A stretch of DNA of 64,000 bases. Origin: Rhizobium sp. P38BS-XIX (GTDB lineage: Bacteria > Pseudomonadota > Alphaproteobacteria > Rhizobiales > Rhizobiaceae). The notes beneath the pieces were generated by a model that saw only the letters and a program-made list of their open reading frames with translations, was not told the origin of the DNA and did no database searches. Shown piece after piece: positions 24,790 to 34,848 of the stretch. The translations under genes and the position numbers were made by a program. The stretch's first letter is position 1; every line of letters starts with the position of its first letter. The stretch is taken from assembly GCF_012641435.1 (NCBI RefSeq), contig NZ_JABAIJ010000004.1:1-64000 (forward strand), in the 5' to 3' direction.

Positions 24790-27700
24790 TCACGGAGCCG
24801 CCCTTGGGACAACGCAGGCCTCTCCATTCCCGAGGCAGACGACGGTGCCGTCGAAACGTGGATCGGAGATGAGGATGCGACTTCCGTCACCATGCCCCTC
24901 GCCGGCAAATGCCGGATCACTTTGGCTCTGAGCCGGCGGCAATGGCGGCGTGGTATCTGGTTGGTAGGAGCGAGGAATGATGACGCTGGCAAGCTCTCCG
25001 CTCGGGGTCGATGGAGCCGCATTGACCGTCAGCACGCCATCGGTGAAGCGCATGGCGTAGTTGGCCGACGATGTCAGGCTTCCGCGAGTGATGGCATAGT
25101 TGCCGGGTGCGGAGAAAGGATTGGCCGCACTGACAAGCTCACCGAACAGCCGGTCACCATTGGCGAGACCCGCACCGCCAATCGTGTAGGCAAAGAGCGG
25201 ATTGGCCGCTCCCGTAAACCGGCTGGCGTTGCTGGCGATGACGTCGATCAGTCGTGACGTGATCGTCAAGTTGGCACCGGTATAGCCGATCGTGTAGTTG
25301 CCATTGCCGAGCGTGCCGAGGTCGATGGCATAGGAGTCGACATTGGAGGCAGGATTGGCCGCGGTCGACAGTGCCCCGGTCAGGCTGTCGCCATTGATGA
25401 GGCCGGTGGCGACATAGCTAAGAAGCGGGTTCTGGTCGCCATAGCTGCGGCTGGCACTGTTGGCCGATACCGTGATCGCCCGCGGGGTGACGGCGAGATT
25501 GCCGGCGGTGAAGCTGAGGTCATAATTACCAGAGGCTGCAAGCGAGCTCTGGCCGATGCCATAGATCCCGACATTGGAGGCACCATTGGCCGATGTGGCG
25601 AGATTGCCGGACAGCAGATCGCCATTGACGAGGCCGGCGCCGCCGATGGTGTAGGTAAGGAGCGGATTGGCATCGCCATAGATGCGGCTTTGATTGTTGG
25701 CCGCCACCGTGATGGCGCGCCGGGTGACGGTCAGATCGGCACCGCTGAAGGCGAGGTCATAATTGCCCGAAGCTGCAAGTGAGCCCTGGCCGATGCCATA
25801 GATCCCGACATTGGAGGCGCCATTGGCCGACGTGGCGAGATTGCCCGACAGCAGATCGCCATTGACCAGCCCTGCTCCGCCGACTGTATAGGTAAGGAGC
25901 GGATTGGCATCGCCATAGGCACGACTGACATTGTTGGCGGCAACCGTGATCGCACGTTTGGTGACCGTCAGGTCAGCGCCGCTATAGCTGATATCGTAGT
26001 TGGCATTGCCAAGCGTTCCCTGGGTGATGCCGTAGGTACCGACATTCGACGTGCCATCGGCCAAGGTCGAGAGAGCGCCAGAGAGACTGTCACTGTTGAC
26101 CAGCCCTGCGCCGCCGACGGTATAGGTGAACACGGGATTGGCATCACCATAGGTCCGGGTTGCGCCATTCGCCGTGACCGTGATGGCGCGCCTGGCGATA
26201 TCGGCAAGGGCGGTCGCGCTCGTATCGGCCAGCGTGTAGTTGCCGGCGTCCGCGCCAGCGAGACTGAGGCCAGAGATGGTGACGACCTTGCCCAAGCCGG
26301 CATTGGCATCGGCGAAGGCACCGGCATAGCCATTGCCGAGGGTGAGCACATCGCCAGTGGCCATGCCGTTGAAGACCGCGCCGGCTGTGCTCAAGGTCGC
26401 ATTGGTCGAACCGTCATAAGTCTTGCCCGAAGCCGTAATGCCGCCGATCGAGGAGACGACAGCCTTGGCAATGTCAACCGTGCCGCTGCCGAGAACGTAG
26501 TTCGAGGCGAGACCGGTGCCATTGCCAAGGGCGAGCGAGCCGAGGCTCACCGACTTGCCGTTGCCGGCATTCTTGTCACCCATGCTGCCTGTGCCCGACA
26601 GCGACAGCGTCTCATTGCCCACGAGGTTCGACAGCGTCAGGATCGAATGGTCGAGAGCGCTGGTGCCATCATAGCTGCGACTGCCCGACAAGCTGATCGT
26701 CCGCTGACCGATCGTGGCGAGGGTGCTCGCCGTCGTATTGGCGAGCGTATAGTTGCCGGCGTCAGCGCCAGCAAGACTGAGGCCTGCGATCGTCACGACC
26801 TTGCCCGAACCGGCATTGGCGTCCGCGAAGGCACCACTCCATCCACTGCCGAGGCTCAGGCTATCGCCCGTCACCATACCGGTGAAGGTCGCATTGCCGG
26901 TATCCAGCGTGGCGGTAGCCGAGCCGTCATAGGTCTTGCTTGATGCGGTAATGCCGCCGATCGACGAGATCGTCGCCCTGGCGATGTCGGCCGTCGTCGT
27001 GGCGGTGGAGGCGATCGTGTAGTTGTCGGCATCCATGCCCGACAGCGTGATCCCCGACAGCGTTACCACCTTGCCCGAACCGGCATTCTTGTCGGAGAAG
27101 GTCGCACCACCATAGCCGAAGGTAACGGTGTCGTTGGCAACGATGCCACCGAGCGTCCCGGCATTGCTGATCCCGGCGCTCACGCTACCGTCATAGGTCT
27201 TGTTCGACACGGCAAAGCCGCTCAGCGTCAGGCTCGCTTTGGCGATATCGGCAAACGTCGTCGCCGTCGTCGAGGCAAGCGTATAATTGCCCGCATCCGC
27301 ACCGGAAAGCGAAAGACCAGAGATGCTGACCAGCTTGCCGGTGCCGGCATTCTTGTCGGAGAAGGTGCCGGTAAGACCATTCCCCAGGGTAAGCACGTCG
27401 CCGGCGATCATGCCGGTGAAGGTGGCGTCATTGCTGTTCAGCGTCGCATTGGTGGTACCGTCATAGATCCTGCCATTGGCGGTGATGCCGGAGATCGCAG
27501 AGATGGTCGCCTTGCCGATGTCGACCGTGTTGCTGCTACCCATCAGCGTGTAGTTCGAGGCAAGGCCGCCATTCGTGCCATTCCCGAGCAGCAGAGAACC
27601 GAGGCTCAGGGATTTGCCAATTCCGGCATTCTTGTCAGCGATGCTGCCGCTACCCGACAGTGTCAGCGTCTCATTGCCGATCAGGTTCGACAGTGTCAGG

Positions 27701-30700
27701 AACGAATGATCAAACGACGTGGTGCCGTCATAGATGCGGTTGCCTGACAGGCTGATCACCCGCTGGGCGATATTGGCAAGCGTCGTCGCAGTCGTATTGG
27801 CCAATGTGTAGTTGCCGGCATCCGGACCGCCGAGCGACAGACCCGAGATCGTCACCGTCTTGTTCGAACCGGCATTGGCATCGGAGAACTGGGCGGTGAT
27901 GCCGTTGCCGAGGGTGAGCACATCGCCAGTGGCGATGCCGTTGAAGACCGCGCCGGCTGTGCTCAGGGTCACATTGGTCGAGCCGTCATAGGTCTTGCCG
28001 TTGGCGGTGATGCCACCGATCGAGGAAATCGCCGCCTTGGCGATGTCGACCGTATAGGTGCCGCCGGCCAGCGTATAGTTCGAGGCCAGGCCGCCATTCG
28101 TCCCGTCACCCAGCAACAGCGAGGAAAGCGCCACAGATTTGCCGTTGCCGGCGTTCTTGTCACCCATGCTACCAGCACCCGAGAGCGTCAGCCTCTCATT
28201 GCCCACGAGGTTCGACAGGGTGAAGATTGAGGCAGCGACATCGGTGGAACCATTGTAGGTGCGGCTGCCCGACAGACTGACCACCCGCTGGGCGATATTG
28301 GCAAGCGTCGTCGCCGTGGACGATGCGAGCGTGTAGTTGCCGACGTCAGCGCCAGCGAGACTGAGACCGGAAACGGTGACCGTCTTGTTCGAACCGGCAT
28401 TCGCGTCGGCGAAGGCACCGGCGTAACCATTGCCCAGCGTCAGAACGTCGCCGGCGACCATGCCGGTGAAGCTGGCTCCACTGGTGTTCAGAGCCGCATT
28501 GATCGTACCGTCATAGGTCTTGCCCGACGCCGTAATGCCACCGATCGAGGTGATCGTGGCCTTGGCGATGTCGGCCGTGCCGGTGCCAAGAACGTAGTTC
28601 GAGGCGAGACCAGTGCCGTCACCAAGGGCGAGCGAGCCGAGGCTCACCGACTTGCCATTGCCGGCATTCTTGTCACCCATCGAACCCGTTCCCGACAGCG
28701 ACAGCGTCTCGCCCGAGACGAGGTTGGACAGGGCGAAGATCGAATGGTCGAGAGCGGTGGTGCCATCATAGATGCGGTTGCCCGACAGGCTGATCACCCG
28801 CTGGGCGATATTGGCAAGCGTAGTCGCAGTCGTATTGGCCAGCGTATAGTTCCCCGCATCCGCGCCAGCAAGGCTGAGGCCAGAGATGGTCACCGTCTTG
28901 TTCGAGCCGGCATTGGCATCGAAGAACAGACCGGAGAAGCCAGCGCCGAGGGTGAGCGCGTCTCCGGCGACCATGCCGTTGAAGGTGGCGCCATTGGTAT
29001 TCAGGGTCGCATTGGCCGAGCCATCATAGGTCTTGCCATTGGCGGTAATGCCGCTGATTGTAGAAATGGTGGCCTTGGCGATGTCGACCGTGCCGCTGCC
29101 AAGAACATAGTTCGAGGCCAGGCCACCATTCGTGCCATCACCAAGGACGAGCGAGCCGAGGCTCACCGACTTGCCATTGCCGGCATTCTTGTCGCCCATC
29201 GAACCCGTGCCGGACAGCGTCAGCGTCTCATTGCCCACAAGGTTCGACAGCGTCAGCATCGAGTGGTCGAGCACCGTCGTGCCATCATAGATGCGGTTGC
29301 CCGAGAGACTGATCACCCGCTGGGCGATATTGGCAAGGGTGCTGGCCGTCGTATTGGCGAGCGTGTAGTTGCCGACGTCCGCACCAGCGAGCGACAGCCC
29401 GGAGATCGTCACCGCCTTGCTCGAACCGGCATTGGCATCGGCGAACAGACCGGAGAAGCCAGCGCCGAGGGTGAGCGCGTCTCCGGCGACCATGCCGTTG
29501 AAGGTGACGCCATTGGTGTTCAGGGTCGCATTGGCCGACCCGTCATAGGTCTTGCCATTGGCGGTAATGCCGCTGATTGCAGAAATGGTGGCCCTGGCGA
29601 TATCGACCGTGCCGCTGCCAAGAACATAGTTCGAGGCCAGGCCACCATTCGTGCCATCACCAAGGACGAGCGAGCCGAGGCTCACCGACTTGCCATTGCC
29701 GGCATTCTTGTCGCCCATGCTGCCGGCACCCGACAGCGTCAGCGTCTCACTGCCCAAAAGGTTCGACAGCGTCAGCATCGAGTGGTCGAGCACCGTCGTG
29801 CCGTCATAGACCCGGCTGCCCGACAGATTGACGATCCGCTGGCTGATATTCGCAAGCGTGGTGGTCGTGTTCGACGCGAGCATATAGTTGCCGGCGTCAG
29901 TGCCGGTGAGGCTGAGCCCAGAGATCGTCACGGTCTTGTTCGATCCGGCATTGGCGTCAGAGAACAGGCCGGAGAAGCCGGCGCCGAGGGTGAGCGCGTC
30001 TCCGGCGACCATGCCGTTAAGGACCACGCCGGACGCATCGAGTGTCACTGCGCTCGAGCCATCATAGGTCTTGTTGCCGGCGACAATGCCACCGATCGAT
30101 GAGATCAACGCCTTGCCGATGGTGATCGTGTCGGCTCCGCCGGCAAGCGTATAGTTCGACGCAAGGCCCGAACTATTGCCAAGCGCCAGCGTACCCAACG
30201 AGAAGACAAGATTGCTGCCGACATTCTTGCTCGCAAGCTGGCCGAGACCCGACAAGGTCAGCGTCTCGCCATTGGCAAGGTTGGAGAGCGTCAGGTTGCC
30301 GGAGGCGACATTGGTCGTGCCGTTATAGGTCTGGTTGCCCGAGAGATTGACGATCCGCTGGTTGACGGTCAGCGCGCCCGATCCGTAATCGATGAAGAAG
30401 TCGTCGGCAGCACCGCCCCGATAGGTCAGCGAGAGCACGTTGGGATCGCCATAGGCATAGGTGCCGGCGTTGGTGGAAGAATTGATCGCACTGCCCCAGC
30501 CGACCGTCACGAGCGAGGCACCGTCGCCGCCGACCGTGATGCCGGAGGTGCTGGTGATGCCGTCGCCATAGGTGGTCGAGGTGTTGCCGGACAGGACCAC
30601 ACAGTAGCTGATGAGCGGGGCCGTGTTCAGCGCTCTCAGCACCGGTGTGCCGCCGGTCTTCAGCGTTCCCCAGGTAGTACCGTAATCCCAGCCGGCATTG

Positions 30701-33700
30701 ATGAAGTTGGTCGGGGTCTGCATCTGCGCCGTCGTCAGGCCGGTGAGGCCAGTGCCGGTGCCGGTGCCGAATGCGGCACCCGTGCTCTGCCCGCTCGCCT
30801 GCGTGTCCCAGAAGCTCGCCGAGATCGTGCCGTTGTTGGAACCGACAAAGCCGCCGTTACTACCGCCGCTGCTGGCATCGACCGCTCCGGTCGCGTAGGA
30901 TGTGCTGATCGTTCCTCTGTTCAAGGCGACGAGACCGCCGGAGGTCAGATAGGTGTCACCGACTGCGCCGGTTGCGTAGGAATTGCTGATCGTTCCCTGA
31001 TTATAGGAGACAAGGCCGCCGTTATAGCCATCGATACCCGAGGTAGCGCCGGTCGCGTAGGACAAGGTGATCGCGCCATAGTTGGCGCCAACCAGCCCGC
31101 CCGGACCGCCCAAATCGGAGGTCACGGCGCCAGTGGCATAGGATTGCGAAATGGTGCCGCTTGCGGTGAGGATGGCAACCAGGCCTCCGGCATTGTAATC
31201 AGTCCCTCCCGAGCCGGCATTGGCGGTGACCGAAGCCGAAGACGAGCTGCCGCTGATCGCGCCGCTGCTTTGGCCCGCGAGGCCGCCGGCGGACTGGCTG
31301 CCCGAGACCGTGCCGCCGGTCGAGACATTGGTGATGCGGCCGGCATTGTCGTTGACGAGAATGCCCGTGTAGGCGCCGGTGCCGGAAATGCTGGCATTGG
31401 TTAGGCTGAGATCATGGATCGTCGCGGCAGACGTGGTGGACGCGAACAGGCCGCCGGTGGTGGAGGTCAGGCCACTGATCGCATGGCCGTTGCCGCCCAG
31501 CGTCCCGGCAAAATTCGCCAGCGACACCCAGCCGTTCGCACCCCAGATGCCGGAAGCATTGGTTCCTGCCGTTTCAGAAGCATCGAGGTCCGAGGCCAGC
31601 ACATAGGTGGCGGACGGAGCGAGCGCCATCAGCGCCAGTTGGTGCAGGTTGGTGATGGTGATGACGCCGTTGCCATCCACCGTCGCCGCTTCCGAGCGCA
31701 GGATCGGCCGCATGTCGCCGGTCTGGTACCAGATGTTGGTGAAATCCCAGCCCGTATAGGCCGCCGCCGTGCGCGCCTGCGCGGTGGTCAGGCCGATCGC
31801 AGTGGTCGAGCCGACGTAGTGGTAACCGATAGCACTCGATTGTCCAGTCGTCTGGATATCCCAGGAATTGCCACCGCCTCCATTCCCGAAGTCGGCATAC
31901 CCGACAAGTCCACCGGTATAAATGCTGTTTGTGTTGCTGAGGGCTCCGCTGGCGTAGCTGTTGACAATCTCACCCGCGGTTAGCCCGACCAGACCACCGA
32001 CCACGTTGTCGTTGCCTGTACCGGTGACCGCACCGGTGGCATAGCTACACTGGATCGTGCCGTAATGGTCACCGACAAGGCCGCCGAACTCACCGGCACC
32101 ACCGCTGACAGCGCCGGTGGCGTAGCTATACTGGATCGTGCCGTAATTTTCGCCGACCAGCCCGCCAGCCCAGACCGAGCCGCCGGTGACCACCCCTGTG
32201 GCATAGGAGGTGGTGACCAGCCCGTCATTTTGACCGACCAGTCCGCCGATGCCGGCCCAATTATCGCCGCTGACGGCACCGCTCGCGGAAGAATTGCTGA
32301 TCGTGGCGCCGCTGTAATTCCGGCCGACAAGGCCGCCACCGCCTGTGGTGTTGATCTCGCCGTCGCCCAGAACGCTGACCGCACCACTGGCATGGGACGA
32401 ATCGATAGAGGCGTAATTCGCACCCACTAGCCCGCCGACCCAGCTGCCGCCGCTGACAGCTCCGGTGGCGTAGGAAGAGCTGATGGTGCCGTAGTTGATT
32501 CCAGCGAGCCCACCGTAAACGCCGCTGGAGCCGTTGCCGGCCAGCGTGCCGGAGACATGCACATTGCTGACCGTGCCATCGTTCTCGCCGACGAGGACGC
32601 CACCGTAGTTGCCACTACCGGTCACGGTGGCATCCGACAGGTTGAGGTTTTTTACCGTGCCGCTGCTGCCGATCGTACTGAACAGGCCGGTATTGCCGCC
32701 CGGTGACAGGATGGAGAGCCCCGAGATCGTATGGCTGTTGCCATCGAGCGTGCCGTTGAAGCTGGAGAGCGGCTTGAAGCCCGCGCCATTGTTCCAGACC
32801 GCGGTGCCGGACGCGTCGATATCACTGGCCAGCGTCCAGTAGGCGGCGAGCGACGAACTCAGCCCCTGCAGGCCATAGACATCGGCGAGCCGATAGGCGG
32901 TCGCAGCGCTCGCGCCGTTGCCGCCGACGACGCGCAGGAAACTGGTGCCGTCGGTGAGGCGGAAGTCTTTGGCCGAGAAGGCAGGCAGCGTGGCGCCGTT
33001 TTGAACCCAGTTGCCCGAGGCGAGCACGAAAGCGCCGACATTAACAGCGGCATTTGCCGAAATCGTGTTGGTGCTGCCGGCCGAGACGATCAGGCCGCCA
33101 TTCGCGGTGATCGCGCTGTTGATGTTGATGTCCGAGGCCGCCGCCAGCGTCAGTGTGGTGAGCGCGCTCCAATTGATCGGCGCAGCCACCGTGATGGTGC
33201 CGGCCTGCGGATTGGTTGCATCCGATGACGAGCCTGTCGTCACCGTGACATTCGCCGTCGCCAGCGCATTGGTCAGCGTGTTGACGTTGATGATGCTGTC
33301 ATTGCCTGACGCCGTGAAGCCCGAGGAGTTGCTGTCCGTGCCCGTCGAGATCGTCACATTGTAGGGATCGAGCAGCAGGTTGCCGAAGGAACCATGGGTG
33401 GCTGTCAGATCGGTGAGGCCGGTATAGGAGAGCAGCGCCTTGCCCGAGACCTCGACCTCGCCGCCATTGCCCGAGAGCGCGCCACCCTTCGCCGTGATCG
33501 TGCCGGCAAAGCGGGTGAGATCGTCCGACCACAAGACGACATTGCCGCCATTGCCCGTGTTGACCGCATCGGCATTGATGACCGTATTGGCGTCGACCGT
33601 CAGCGTCTCGGCCCGCTGCAGCGGTCCCTTGCCCTGACGGTTGCCGCCGATATTGACCGTGCCGCCACCACTCTTGCCCGACGCATTGATCTTCGCATTG

Positions 33701-34653
33701 GCCAGCGTGATCTTGCGGCTCGTCACCTGGACCTTGCCGCCGGCGCCATGCCTGTTGCTGGCATCGAGCCTGCCGGTGATTTCAACCTCGCCATCGCCGC
33801 CCGACAGGATGATGTCGCCGCTTCTCCCCGAGACGCCCTTCGCCTCGATCGTGCCCGACATATTGACAGCCTGCCGCGCCATGTCCCTCGCCGCTGCTGC
33901 AGTCAGCTGCACCGTGCCGCCTCTGGCTACGATCCTGCCGCTATTCTCAACCAGCGCCTGCTTGCCGCCGGCCTTGGTCGGGACCGCCACCTGCAGGAAG
34001 CCGTCACCGGACAGATCAAGCGTTGCCTGTTCCCCCGATCCGAGTGCCGCCTTGCCCATCGGCACGGTGATGGTGCCGGTATTGGCAACCGTGCCGCCGA
34101 TCAGCGCCATATAGCCGCCGCGGTTGATGGTGATCGCGCCGGCATTGGTCACCGGCGCAGACGCGCCATTGCCGGTAAACGTCCGCTTGCCGCCCATGAA
34201 GTCGTCGTCGGAGATGCCGAGCGTCGAGGCGACGAAGCCGCCGGCCTTGACCGTGCCCGTCTTGGTGATGGCGATGCCGTTCGGATTGATCAGGTAGACC
34301 TGGCCATTGGCCTTGATCTGCCCCGCGATGGTCGACGTCGTCTGGCCGGTGACACGATTGAGGATGGCTGCATTGGCATCCGGCTGGACGAAGGTGACGC
34401 GGTTGCCCTTGCCGACATTAAAGCTCTGCCAGTTGACGACGGCGCTGCCGCTCGTCTGATTGATGGTCAGCGCCCCGGCCGAAGGCGACCCGATCGTCGC
34501 ACTGCCGGCCGCCACCTGGCCGCCTGTCGGCAACGACTGCGCCAGCACCGCCGTCGAATGCACAAGCGCCGTTGAAGCCAAGAGCGCCACCAGCCTGATC
34601 TGGTGCGAACGGGTCTTGTGCGAGAGCGTCATGCGGGTCGTCTGTCGGGTCAT
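24790..34653 (-). CDS. Giant TpsA filamentous-haemagglutinin-like exoprotein (3287 aa)
   Basis: A two-partner-secretion exoprotein. A long signal sequence (IRLVALLASTALVHSTAVLA) is followed by a TPS domain of about 250 residues with VNWQSFNVGKGNRVTFVQPD and the hallmark NPNGIAI. Two blocks of GLUG repeats follow (GGLVGENYGTIQYSYATGAV type, about residues 690-960 and 1150-1400). Then comes a YDG block of about 16 alternating MBG-like repeats (GKTYDGS..ATL and GNRIYDGTT), and five YGDANP-type MBG repeats plus one earlier. The C-terminus ends CLGNGEACVVPRAAP, a cysteine pair like the disulfide anchor of HMW1. AGGA precedes ATG 34653. TpsB and two IalB proteins are encoded downstream on the same strand. 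Confidence 0.92.
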   Translation of the reverse strand: MTRQTTRMTLSHKTRSHQIRLVALLASTALVHSTAVLAQSLPTGGQVAAGSATIGSPSAGALTINQTSGSAVVNWQSFNVGKGNRVTFVQPDANAAILNRVTGQTTSTIAGQIKANGQVYLINPNGIAITKTGTVKAGGFVASTLGISDDDFMGGKRTFTGNGASAPVTNAGAITINRGGYMALIGGTVANTGTITVPMGKAALGSGEQATLDLSGDGFLQVAVPTKAGGKQALVENSGRIVARGGTVQLTAAAARDMARQAVNMSGTIEAKGVSGRSGDIILSGGDGEVEITGRLDASNRHGAGGKVQVTSRKITLANAKINASGKSGGGTVNIGGNRQGKGPLQRAETLTVDANTVINADAVNTGNGGNVVLWSDDLTRFAGTITAKGGALSGNGGEVEVSGKALLSYTGLTDLTATHGSFGNLLLDPYNVTISTGTDSNSSGFTASGNDSIINVNTLTNALATANVTVTTGSSSDATNPQAGTITVAAPINWSALTTLTLAAASDININSAITANGGLIVSAGSTNTISANAAVNVGAFVLASGNWVQNGATLPAFSAKDFRLTDGTSFLRVVGGNGASAATAYRLADVYGLQGLSSSLAAYWTLASDIDASGTAVWNNGAGFKPLSSFNGTLDGNSHTISGLSILSPGGNTGLFSTIGSSGTVKNLNLSDATVTGSGNYGGVLVGENDGTVSNVHVSGTLAGNGSSGVYGGLAGINYGTISSSYATGAVSGGSWVGGLVGANYASIDSSHASGAVSVLGDGEINTTGGGGLVGRNYSGATISNSSASGAVSGDNWAGIGGLVGQNDGLVTTSYATGVVTGGSVWAGGLVGENYGTIQYSYATGAVSGGAGEFGGLVGDHYGTIQCSYATGAVTGTGNDNVVGGLVGLTAGEIVNSYASGALSNTNSIYTGGLVGYADFGNGGGGNSWDIQTTGQSSAIGYHYVGSTTAIGLTTAQARTAAAYTGWDFTNIWYQTGDMRPILRSEAATVDGNGVITITNLHQLALMALAPSATYVLASDLDASETAGTNASGIWGANGWVSLANFAGTLGGNGHAISGLTSTTGGLFASTTSAATIHDLSLTNASISGTGAYTGILVNDNAGRITNVSTGGTVSGSQSAGGLAGQSSGAISGSSSSASVTANAGSGGTDYNAGGLVAILTASGTISQSYATGAVTSDLGGPGGLVGANYGAITLSYATGATSGIDGYNGGLVSYNQGTISNSYATGAVGDTYLTSGGLVALNRGTISTSYATGAVDASSGGSNGGFVGSNNGTISASFWDTQASGQSTGAAFGTGTGTGLTGLTTAQMQTPTNFINAGWDYGTTWGTLKTGGTPVLRALNTAPLISYCVVLSGNTSTTYGDGITSTSGITVGGDGASLVTVGWGSAINSSTNAGTYAYGDPNVLSLTYRGGAADDFFIDYGSGALTVNQRIVNLSGNQTYNGTTNVASGNLTLSNLANGETLTLSGLGQLASKNVGSNLVFSLGTLALGNSSGLASNYTLAGGADTITIGKALISSIGGIVAGNKTYDGSSAVTLDASGVVLNGMVAGDALTLGAGFSGLFSDANAGSNKTVTISGLSLTGTDAGNYMLASNTTTTLANISQRIVNLSGSRVYDGTTVLDHSMLTLSNLLGSETLTLSGAGSMGDKNAGNGKSVSLGSLVLGDGTNGGLASNYVLGSGTVDIARATISAISGITANGKTYDGSANATLNTNGVTFNGMVAGDALTLGAGFSGLFADANAGSSKAVTISGLSLAGADVGNYTLANTTASTLANIAQRVISLSGNRIYDGTTVLDHSMLTLSNLVGNETLTLSGTGSMGDKNAGNGKSVSLGSLVLGDGTNGGLASNYVLGSGTVDIAKATISTISGITANGKTYDGSANATLNTNGATFNGMVAGDALTLGAGFSGLFFDANAGSNKTVTISGLSLAGADAGNYTLANTTATTLANIAQRVISLSGNRIYDGTTALDHSIFALSNLVSGETLSLSGTGSMGDKNAGNGKSVSLGSLALGDGTGLASNYVLGTGTADIAKATITSIGGITASGKTYDGTINAALNTSGASFTGMVAGDVLTLGNGYAGAFADANAGSNKTVTVSGLSLAGADVGNYTLASSTATTLANIAQRVVSLSGSRTYNGSTDVAASIFTLSNLVGNERLTLSGAGSMGDKNAGNGKSVALSSLLLGDGTNGGLASNYTLAGGTYTVDIAKAAISSIGGITANGKTYDGSTNVTLSTAGAVFNGIATGDVLTLGNGITAQFSDANAGSNKTVTISGLSLGGPDAGNYTLANTTATTLANIAQRVISLSGNRIYDGTTSFDHSFLTLSNLIGNETLTLSGSGSIADKNAGIGKSLSLGSLLLGNGTNGGLASNYTLMGSSNTVDIGKATISAISGITANGRIYDGTTNATLNSNDATFTGMIAGDVLTLGNGLTGTFSDKNAGTGKLVSISGLSLSGADAGNYTLASTTATTFADIAKASLTLSGFAVSNKTYDGSVSAGISNAGTLGGIVANDTVTFGYGGATFSDKNAGSGKVVTLSGITLSGMDADNYTIASTATTTADIARATISSIGGITASSKTYDGSATATLDTGNATFTGMVTGDSLSLGSGWSGAFADANAGSGKVVTIAGLSLAGADAGNYTLANTTASTLATIGQRTISLSGSRSYDGTSALDHSILTLSNLVGNETLSLSGTGSMGDKNAGNGKSVSLGSLALGNGTGLASNYVLGSGTVDIAKAVVSSIGGITASGKTYDGSTNATLSTAGAVFNGMATGDVLTLGNGYAGAFADANAGLGKVVTISGLSLAGADAGNYTLADTSATALADIARRAITVTANGATRTYGDANPVFTYTVGGAGLVNSDSLSGALSTLADGTSNVGTYGITQGTLGNANYDISYSGADLTVTKRAITVAANNVSRAYGDANPLLTYTVGGAGLVNGDLLSGNLATSANGASNVGIYGIGQGSLAASGNYDLAFSGADLTVTRRAITVAANNQSRIYGDANPLLTYTIGGAGLVNGDLLSGNLATSANGASNVGIYGIGQSSLAASGNYDLSFTAGNLAVTPRAITVSANSASRSYGDQNPLLSYVATGLINGDSLTGALSTAANPASNVDSYAIDLGTLGNGNYTIGYTGANLTITSRLIDVIASNASRFTGAANPLFAYTIGGAGLANGDRLFGELVSAANPFSAPGNYAITRGSLTSSANYAMRFTDGVLTVNAAPSTPSGELASVIIPRSYQPDTTPPLPPAQSQSDPAFAGEGHGDGSRILISDPRFDGTVVCLGNGEACVVPRAAP
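25060..30360 (-). repeat. Tandem repeat block inside tpsA (YGD and YDG repeats)
   Basis: The 3' half of tpsA is built of repeats at DNA level. About 25060-26190 encodes the YGDANP-type units, each roughly 240 bases. About 26190-30360 encodes alternating YDG-type units, with pairs of roughly 470 bases. Neighbouring units near 28900-29250 and 29400-29750 are almost identical over long stretches, so recent duplication is likely, and unequal recombination could change the protein's length. Assembly of this block from short reads would be unreliable. Confidence 0.8.
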
Positions 34654-34786
34654 TGTCGTCGTCCTGGATGGAAGGTCCTCCCCGGCCCATGCCAGGCGGC
34701 CCGTTCCATCGAATGTTGTTCATTGAAACCTAGGGAATCGGCAGGCGTGCCGGGCCAGCCGATCAATCGGTTCATCCAAGTGAAGG

Positions 34787-34832
34787 GGACGCTAGGTAGA
34801 TTCTGGGCCGTTGTCTGCGTCCATTTCTGATA
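34787..34832 (-). promoter_or_regulatory. Shared 46-bp regulatory element, tpsA copy
   Basis: GGACGCTA, six bases, TTCT, six bases, TTGTCTGCGTCC and ATTTCTGATA, 134 bp upstream of the tpsA start. It has the same length and layout as the copies upstream of ialB-1 and tpsB, with GGACGC/GCGTCC as inverted half-sites 30 bp apart. Confidence 0.7.
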
Positions 34833-34848
34833 CCTACCGCGACCTGCT

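Noticed and set aside
28744..30102. 452-residue plus-strand open frame
   Set aside because: It is antisense to the YDG repeats of tpsA. Its repetitive Arg/His/Gly-rich composition mirrors the complementary codons, and no family resemblance or ribosome site is seen.
33394..34575. 393-residue plus-strand open frame
   Set aside because: Antisense of the TPS domain of tpsA, which shows clear motifs (NPNGI) on the minus strand.
24790..34653. CRISPR-like reading of the regular repeats
   Set aside because: The repeats are long, coding and in frame with protein repeats, with no short direct repeats and unique spacers and no cas genes.
23398..34832. Reading the 46-bp element as an ordinary sigma-70 promoter
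   Set aside because: A TGGACG -35-like box is conserved on the minus strand, but the position 17 bp downstream falls in a variable segment without a consistent -10 hexamer. An operator or alternative-sigma site fits better.
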